The position numbers and the translations under genes are program-made. From Pseudomonas morbosilactucae (GTDB taxonomy: Bacteria > Pseudomonadota > Gammaproteobacteria > Pseudomonadales > Pseudomonadaceae), in the NCBI RefSeq assembly GCF_023241715.1, contig NZ_JALQCW010000049.1, positions 1-64,000 on the forward strand: DNA of 64,000 nucleotides. Direction: 5' to 3'. Positions 59,342 through 64,000 of this stretch are shown piece by piece; the first letter of the stretch is position 1, and each line of letters opens with the position of its first letter. The notes beneath the pieces are model-generated. The model searched no databases and was not told the DNA's origin. It saw only the letters and a list, made by a program, of their open reading frames with translations.

Positions 59342-60253
59342 ATGCGAAGCCAAGCCCTGCGTGCCGATGTTCTGATGCTGATCACCGCCATGATCTGGGG
59401 CTCGGGGTTTGTGGCACAAGCCTCCGGCATGGACCATATCGGCCCCTTCCTTTACTCCGGCTTGCGCTTTGCGCTCGGCTCGCTGTGCCTGTTGCCCTTG
59501 GTGCTCCGACGCCATGATTCGGGAGCGGCCGCAGAACCCTTCATGACCCGAGGCCTGCTGTTGGGTGGCGGCCTCATGGGGCTCGCGCTGGCCCTGGGGA
59601 TCAACCTGCAACAAGTCGGACTGATGTTCACCAGCGTCACCAATGCCGGATTCATTACCGGGCTCTACGTCATTGTAGTGCCCCTGATGGGACTGCTGAT
59701 CGGGCAAAAGACCGGCCTGGGCACTTGGTTCGGCGCCGTGCTGGCCGTGTTCGGCATGTTCCTGCTCAGCGTCAGCGACAGCTTCCAGGTGGCTTCTGGT
59801 GATTGGCTGCAACTGATTGGCGCCTTTGTCTGGGGCGGGCATGTGGTGCTGGTGGGGATTTTCGCCAGCCGTCACGACGCGATTCGCCTGGCTTTCCTGC
59901 AATTCATCACCTGTTCGGTGATCAGCTTGCTGCTGGCACTGTGCCTGGAGCCGATCCAATGGTCCGCAATCATCGCCGCAGGTCCGGCCATTCTCTACGG
60001 TGGCATCGTCGCCGTCGGCATCGGCTACACCTTGCAAGTCGTCGCGCAAAAACATGCGATCGCCTCTCACGCAGCAATCATTCTGTCCTTGGAGGCCGTG
60101 TTCGCCGCAATCGCCGGCGCCTGGCTTCTGGGTGAGTCACTGCAAATGCGCGGTTACATTGGCTGCGCGCTGATGCTAAGCGGCATGCTGGTGGCCCAGC
60201 TCTGGCCAAGAAAACCAGAGCCGTATTCCGCGCCGGCTACAGAAAGGGCTTGA
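59342..60253 (+). CDS. EamA-family DMT transporter
   Basis: A 303-residue inner-membrane protein with ten hydrophobic helices in two EamA repeats (WGSGFVAQASGMDHIGPFLYSGLRF near 17, and GAFVWGGHVVLVGIFASRHDAIRL near 160). It is likely an exporter of amino acids or metabolites; the substrate is unknown. The start at 59342 gives the family N-terminus; an in-frame start at 59267 adds non-family residues. Its end overlaps the convergent tapT end by 17 bases. Confidence 0.92.
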   Translation: MRSQALRADVLMLITAMIWGSGFVAQASGMDHIGPFLYSGLRFALGSLCLLPLVLRRHDSGAAAEPFMTRGLLLGGGLMGLALALGINLQQVGLMFTSVTNAGFITGLYVIVVPLMGLLIGQKTGLGTWFGAVLAVFGMFLLSVSDSFQVASGDWLQLIGAFVWGGHVVLVGIFASRHDAIRLAFLQFITCSVISLLLALCLEPIQWSAIIAAGPAILYGGIVAVGIGYTLQVVAQKHAIASHAAIILSLEAVFAAIAGAWLLGESLQMRGYIGCALMLSGMLVAQLWPRKPEPYSAPATERA

Positions 60254-60946
60254 GGCGCTCGTGGGCCTCGTCATCCGGGTCAATCGAGCGTTGGAACTTG
60301 GCCGACAGGTAATGGGTACTGAAGACATCCAGGTACGCATCCAGCACTTGGCTGGCCGGCTGATCGTCCGCCAGCTCCAGGCACAGCGCCGCCACCTCGG
60401 CGGTGCAGAAATGATCGTCACGCTTGGAACGACGCAGTTTGTAGCGCGATAACTGCTCAGGCTCCAGGCTCAACACCGGCAAGTGCTCCAGATAAGGGCT
60501 CTTGCGAAACATCTTGCGGGCTTCACTCCAGGTGGCGTCCAGCAGGATAAACAGCGGACGCTTGCCTTCCTCCAGACGCACCTCGGTGACTACCCGCTCC
60601 GGTGCCACGAACTCTCCCGGAAAGACGATGTAAGGCTGCCACTGCGGATCGGCAATCAAGGCCAAAAGCGCTGGATCGACCTCCGTCCGTGACCAGGGAA
60701 AAGCGCTGGTGTCGCTGATCACATCGGCAATCAGCCAACCCGTATTACTGGGTTTCAGCGGCTCGACATCATGCATCACCAGGCACATGGCGGATCGGGC
60801 GGCGACGTTGGGCCGCCAGGCACACATGCAATGGCTGGGAATGACCCGACACCCCGGGCAACGTTCGCTCGCGAGCCACGTGCAACAAAGGGTTTGACGG
60901 CGCGAGCCAGGCGCTGGGCGCGCAAACGGGAAACAGCGTGGCTCAT
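60237..60946 (-). pseudogene. tapT: tRNA-uridine aminocarboxypropyltransferase TapT, DTW domain, frameshifted near its N-terminus
   Basis: DTW-domain enzymes add an aminocarboxypropyl group to uridine 47 of tRNA. The main frame from 60827 carries the body (LVMHDVEPLKPSNTG, LDATWSEARKMF, DTW-type motif, and RRSKRDDHFCTAEVAAL). The N-terminus lies in another frame from 60946 (MSHAVSRLRAQRLARAVKPF). Adding one G at 60863/60864 joins them and rebuilds the expected zinc motif as RCPGCRVIPSHCMCAW. Without it the zinc Cys are not translated from any start. It is either a recent frameshift or a sequencing error. It overlaps the EamA gene at its 3' end. Confidence 0.85.
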
Positions 60947-61136
60947 CGCACGCGGCACCGACAAAGGGGGGAAATCGACACGAAGGGCACTCGGCAGGGT
61001 AAAAAGTCGCGCAAGTTTATCAGAGCTATCTGAGCAAACCTGTACCGCCGGACTCCCACTCCCCTATAATTCGCCGCCACTGAACGCACAGAGGAGTGGC
61101 TGGTCGAAGCATCAGTCACTGCACCAGGAGAGTTTC

Positions 61137-61562
61137 ATGCTGCGCTTTATCGTTCCTACCGTCGCCCTTCTGCTGGCGTTGCCCTTCAGCGCCCAGGCTG
61201 CGTCTTTGCAAGATTTCGAACTCGGCAAAATGCTGGAGAAGGTCGCGGCGGAGAGTAACGTCGGTACACCCCGAGAGATCAACGAAAACATCCTTGACCA
61301 GGGTTACACCGTCGAAGGTAAAGAGCTGATCAACCACCTCAGCGTCCAGGCCGAACACGCCGAGAAAATGCGCGCCAACCCCAAGGCCGTTTACCTGCAA
61401 TTGGGCGCCAGCGTTTGCCGTAACCCGAACTACCGCAAGCTGATGGCCAAGGGCGCGATCATGCGTTACGAATTCACCGAGAACCGCACCAATCGCCCGG
61501 TGGCCTCGGCAAGCTTCAAGGAGTCCGATTGCCCGGCCCCGAGCAGCACCAAGAAGAAGTAA
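61137..61562 (+). CDS. Exported PA3611-like protein (quorum-sensing-regulated virulence factor family)
   Basis: A 141-residue precursor with a signal peptide (MLRFIVPTVALLLALPFSAQA) and a small alpha/beta domain (LEKVAAESNVGTPREINENILDQGYTVEGKELINHL). Two Cys (in GASVCRN and KESDCPA) probably form a disulfide. It resembles P. aeruginosa PA3611, which has been described as a quorum-sensing-regulated factor; its action is unclear. A TATAAT box at 61066-61071 is a good -10, and AGGAG precedes the ATG by 8 bases. Confidence 0.88.
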   Translation: MLRFIVPTVALLLALPFSAQAASLQDFELGKMLEKVAAESNVGTPREINENILDQGYTVEGKELINHLSVQAEHAEKMRANPKAVYLQLGASVCRNPNYRKLMAKGAIMRYEFTENRTNRPVASASFKESDCPAPSSTKKK

Positions 61563-61757
61563 TCACTCCTGGGCTGCGCGCCGCTGCAGGTCCTCGGCCC
61601 GCAGCTCGGCCAGCAAGGCTTGCAAATACCGCGAGCGACGCTCCTCCCCCTCCAGCCGGCGCCGGCATTCATCCTCGAAACTCAAGTGATTGTTGGCCGC
61701 CGCCGCTTGCAACAGCTGATACAGCTGCGCATCGATTTCCAGAATGACCTGGTTCAT
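61563..61757 (-). CDS. Small ribbon-helix-helix-like protein
   Basis: This 64-residue protein begins with a possible beta strand (MNQVILEIDAQLYQLLQAA), then a helix-turn-helix-like segment (ANNHLSFEDECRRRLEGEERRSRYLQALLAELRAEDLQRRAAQE). This fits a small RHH or antitoxin-type fold, but no toxin gene is adjacent. AGGGAGG lies 8 bases before the ATG. It is convergent with the PA3611-like gene: the two stop codons are directly adjacent, with no gap. Function unknown. Confidence 0.7.
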   Translation of the reverse strand: MNQVILEIDAQLYQLLQAAAANNHLSFEDECRRRLEGEERRSRYLQALLAELRAEDLQRRAAQE

Positions 61758-62249
61758 TCACCGCCTCCCTGCCCTCGCTTGTGCACGCCGATCAGCATCA
61801 TCAGCCCCTTGCGTCTGCTCCTGACGCCGAGATGTCTTGTGGGCGCTGTACCTTAGTAAATCAGAGCCGGAAGCGGTTAGAGTGCCTTCTGACCAGCGGC
61901 AAAAGCCTCTGGCAAAGCAGCAACAAGCGGTTGCCAGGCAAGACTTTATGGGCACATGATCAAGTCACTGCCGGGGCATCATTGCCCAGGTTTGCCAGTC
62001 ACTACGTTGGCGTTTCAGGGCCGATCAGGAGGGGTCGCCCACCCGAGTCTTGCAGTGCGAATACTGTCTAACATCAAGGAAAAATAGAACCTGTATGAGT
62101 GACTCGATCAGTGGCGTGATGTTTCATAGCGCCATCGAGTCAGGTGAACCAGTCAGGCGTGCGCCTGGGCTGGCAGCGACACAAGCAGTGTCGTGGAGCG
62201 GCTGAATACCTCGGCCGGGCCTGAGGTTCTATGCAGAAGGAGAAGCTGA
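61758..62249. other. Gene-poor stretch with a hairpin and a 36-codon open frame
   Basis: No family is recognisable in these 492 bases. A bulged hairpin at 62101-62141 pairs GACTCGA with TCGAGTC and TGGCG with CGCCA. It lies inside a 36-codon frame (62095-62205, starting MSDSISGVMF) that has an AAGGA about 14 bases upstream, too far for a good site. The rest shows no promoter pair I would defend. The end carries AGAAGGAGAAGC, the ribosome binding site of the LOG gene. Confidence 0.4.
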
Positions 62250-63368
62250 ATGCCTTACCAACCGAATGACCTCCTCAGTCATCATTTTCAGAACAACGGT
62301 GGCGACCTGACAAACAAGGTCGAAGAGCAACTCAACCTGATTGCTCCCAACAGTCCTAATATTCCTCTTTATCGCGACATGATCCTCACCGTCCTGCGCA
62401 TGGCCCAGGATGACCTCAACCGCTGGAACGCAAAAATCACCCTGCAGGCCCTGCGCGAGTTGGAACACGCCTTTCGCGTGCTTGAGCAATTCAAGGGCCG
62501 ACGCAAAGTGACGGTCTTCGGCTCGGCGCGCACGCCGGTTGAACACCCGCTCTATGGCATGGCACGGGAACTAGGGGCCGCCCTGGCTCGCTCCGACCTG
62601 ATGGTGATCACTGGTGCCGGTGGCGGCATCATGGCCGCAGCCCATGAAGGTGCCGGCCTTGGGCATAGCCTGGGGTTCAACATCACCCTACCCTTTGAGC
62701 AGCACGCGAACTCCACGGTAGACGGCACGGACAACCTGCTGTCATTCCACTTCTTTTTTACCCGCAAGCTGTTCTTTGTCAAAGAAGCCGACGCCCTGGT
62801 GCTCTGCCCCGGTGGTTTTGGCACCCTGGACGAAGCGCTGGAAGTACTGACATTGATTCAGACGGGCAAGAGCCCTTTGGTGCCGGTGGTGCTGCTGGAC
62901 GCCCCGGGCGGCCAGTTCTGGCAAGGCGCCCTGGACTTTATCCAGAATCAACTGGAAGCCAACCACTACATCCTGCCGGCCGACATGAAACTGGTGCGCC
63001 TGGTGCACAGCACCGAAGAGGCCGTGGCAGAAATCAACCAGTTCTACAGCAACTTCCACTCCAGCCGCTGGCTGAAGCATCAGTTCGTGATTCGCATGAA
63101 TCACACGTTGAGCGAGCAGGCGCTGCAACACATGCAAGCGGCCTTCGCCGACCTATGCCTGAGCGATCATTTTCATCAACATGCCTACAGTGGCGAGGAA
63201 CAGGACGACGTGCAATTCAGTCACCTGGCACGATTGTCGTTCACCTTCAACGCCCGCAACAACGGCCGTCTGCGTGAACTGATCGACTTCATCAACCTGC
63301 CGGAAAACTGGGCTAAAACTCAGACCCGGGCCCAACAACCGGCACGAGAACCGATCAAGGCCACTTGA
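62250..63368 (+). CDS. LOG-family protein (lysine decarboxylase-like, TIGR00730 type)
   Basis: A 372-residue protein with the LOG motif PGGFGTLDE near residue 190 and the phosphate loop GAGGGIMAAAHEGA near 127. LOG proteins hydrolyse nucleoside monophosphates to release a base, as in cytokinin activation or nucleotide salvage (PpnN). This member has an N-terminal helical region of about 80 residues and a long C-terminal part (290-372), so it is larger than plant-type LOG enzymes. The exact substrate is unknown. AGAAGGAG is 7 bases before the ATG. Confidence 0.9.
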   Translation: MPYQPNDLLSHHFQNNGGDLTNKVEEQLNLIAPNSPNIPLYRDMILTVLRMAQDDLNRWNAKITLQALRELEHAFRVLEQFKGRRKVTVFGSARTPVEHPLYGMARELGAALARSDLMVITGAGGGIMAAAHEGAGLGHSLGFNITLPFEQHANSTVDGTDNLLSFHFFFTRKLFFVKEADALVLCPGGFGTLDEALEVLTLIQTGKSPLVPVVLLDAPGGQFWQGALDFIQNQLEANHYILPADMKLVRLVHSTEEAVAEINQFYSNFHSSRWLKHQFVIRMNHTLSEQALQHMQAAFADLCLSDHFHQHAYSGEEQDDVQFSHLARLSFTFNARNNGRLRELIDFINLPENWAKTQTRAQQPAREPIKAT

Positions 63369-63414
63369 TCAACAGACACCGGCCCGCCATTCAGACTGCG
63401 GGCCTATCAGCCCA

Positions 63415-63882
63415 TCAATCGTCCACACTTCGGCCGCTCAACAAGCGGCCGATCATGTCCATGGAATAACCCCGATAACTCAGGAAGCGGCCTTGCTTGG
63501 CACGCTCACGAGCGTCGATCGGCAAGTGTCCGGCGAATTTTCGCTGCCAGACATCCTGCAATTGCTCCTGCCAGTCAATACCGCACTCACGCAGGGCGAG
63601 GTCAATATCGCCACGCTGCAAGCCACGCTGGCTCAGCTCTTCACGAATACGCATAGGGCCGTAGCCGGATCGGGCACGGTAGGAAACAAAGCTTTCGAGG
63701 TAACGCGATTCGGACAACAGCCCGTCTTCCGTCAAGCGGTCGAGCGCTGTTTCGATCATTTCAGGAGGGGCGCCGCGCTGACGCAGTTTACGCGTCAGCT
63801 CGACTCGACCGTGCTCGCGTCGCGCGAGCAGGTCCATTGCGGTTCGCCGCACAGCGACGAGGGTATCGAGTACGGCGGTCAT
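63415..63882 (-). CDS. recX: Regulatory protein RecX
   Basis: A 155-residue helical-repeat protein that binds and inhibits RecA filaments. Three RecX three-helix units are visible (for example RREHGRVELTRKLRQRGAPPEMIETALDRL and GPMRIREELSQRGLQRGDIDLAL). Length is normal. It begins 8 bases after the recA stop codon, so recA-recX read-through is expected and RecX level follows the SOS response. Confidence 0.95.
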   Translation of the reverse strand: MTAVLDTLVAVRRTAMDLLARREHGRVELTRKLRQRGAPPEMIETALDRLTEDGLLSESRYLESFVSYRARSGYGPMRIREELSQRGLQRGDIDLALRECGIDWQEQLQDVWQRKFAGHLPIDARERAKQGRFLSYRGYSMDMIGRLLSGRSVDD

Positions 63883-63890
63883 CGGATCAA

Positions 63891-64000
63891 TCAGATATCA
63901 GCGTCGGCCAGGTCATCAACGCTTTCTTTGGCCAGCGAAGCTTTGACATCCGGAGTCGGAGTCAGCAGCTTGTCGCGGATCTGCTTCTCAAGAGCTGCTG
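63891..64000 (-). CDS. recA: Recombinase RecA, C-terminal fragment at the window edge
   Basis: Only the last 35 or so codons are inside the window, read from 64000 down to the stop at 63891. The translation AALEKQIRDKLLTPTP, then DVKASLAKESVDDLADADI, is the acidic C-terminus of Pseudomonas RecA. The rest of the gene, with its promoter and LexA box, lies beyond the window. The adjacent recX gene supports the call. Confidence 0.95.
   Translation of the reverse strand, partial: AALEKQIRDKLLTPTPDVKASLAKESVDDLADADI

Noticed and set aside
60237..60827. Taking tapT as a normal gene starting at the ATG at 60827
   Set aside because: That start would be inside the zinc motif (HCMCAW), no ribosome binding site precedes it, and the expected N-terminus is encoded just upstream in another frame.
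61781..62071. Plus-strand frame of 96 codons between the small RHH-like gene and the LOG gene
   Set aside because: No ribosome binding site, no family resemblance and atypical residue composition.

Overview
The window is a gene-dense, GC-rich chromosomal segment of a Pseudomonas, most likely from the fluorescens group. The evidence is the gene content and order (braCDEFG, a quiP-type acylase, mprF with its hydrolase partner, rhlG, fpr/finR, dgkA-erdR, recX-recA), the Pseudomonas-type REP palindromes (GTAGGAGC..GCTCCTAC), and the RpoD-like promoters and GC-rich rho-independent terminators. No prophage, insertion sequence, CRISPR array or integrated island is visible. It reads as core genome with a few lineage-variable genes.

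Layout. 0-6 kb: branched-chain amino acid ABC transporter (braC, terminator, then the overlapping braDEFG). 6-11.4 kb: divergent LysR/SDR pair, a lipoprotein, a large FAD oxidoreductase and a frameshifted PLP enzyme gene. 11.6-17 kb: nhaA, a glycine-zipper lipoprotein, pdxH, an unusual OmpA-like lipoprotein and a serine hydrolase. 17-22.4 kb: a secreted GH50-like glycosidase, dinG and a CopD-family membrane protein. 22.5-25.2 kb: a leftward cell-surface cluster (two OmpA lipoproteins with calcium-binding-type Asp repeats, a small membrane protein, a collagen-like secreted protein). 25.3-27.1 kb: a small rightward run with two SEC-C zinc-motif proteins. 27-31 kb: isochorismatase-like hydrolase, glutathione transferase and the quorum-quenching acylase quiP. 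31-35.5 kb: five-gene polar amino acid ABC operon with an embedded M14-type metallohydrolase. 35.6-43.1 kb: dcd, cold shock gene with long leader, outer-membrane DUF481 protein, alkyltransferase-like protein, ampG-type permease, proS and a lipoprotein. 43.1-48.8 kb: dinB with an SOS box, initiator tRNA, mprF and its partner hydrolase. 48.9-56 kb: kup, rimO, acetyltransferase, a degenerate pseudouridine synthase, YehS-like protein, rhlG and trmO. 56-64 kb: fpr/finR, dgkA, erdR, a DMT permease, a frameshifted tapT, a PA3611-like secreted protein, a LOG-family protein, recX and the 3' end of recA.

Functional themes are nutrient uptake (two amino acid ABC systems, K+ and Na+/H+ transport), envelope maintenance (OmpA lipoproteins, aminoacyl-phosphatidylglycerol synthesis and hydrolysis, muropeptide uptake, diacylglycerol recycling), SOS repair (dinG, dinB, recA, recX, two CTG-N10-CAG candidate LexA boxes) and quorum or surfactant functions (quiP, rhlG).

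I did not find a clear new multi-gene defence or biosynthetic system. The strongest unusual signals are: a RluF-like protein whose catalytic Asp is Gln; an isochorismatase-like enzyme with Ser for Cys; a short SDR without YxxxK; an OmpA lipoprotein with three Trp-rich repeats and a histone-like Lys/Ala tail; a collagen-like protein in an OmpA cluster; a His-rich mini SEC-C protein; a 16-bp perfect palindrome before braC; and two single-base deletions that break otherwise intact genes. Those deletions are either recent pseudogenes or assembly errors. Comparisons with P. aeruginosa gene order are from memory and were not computed.
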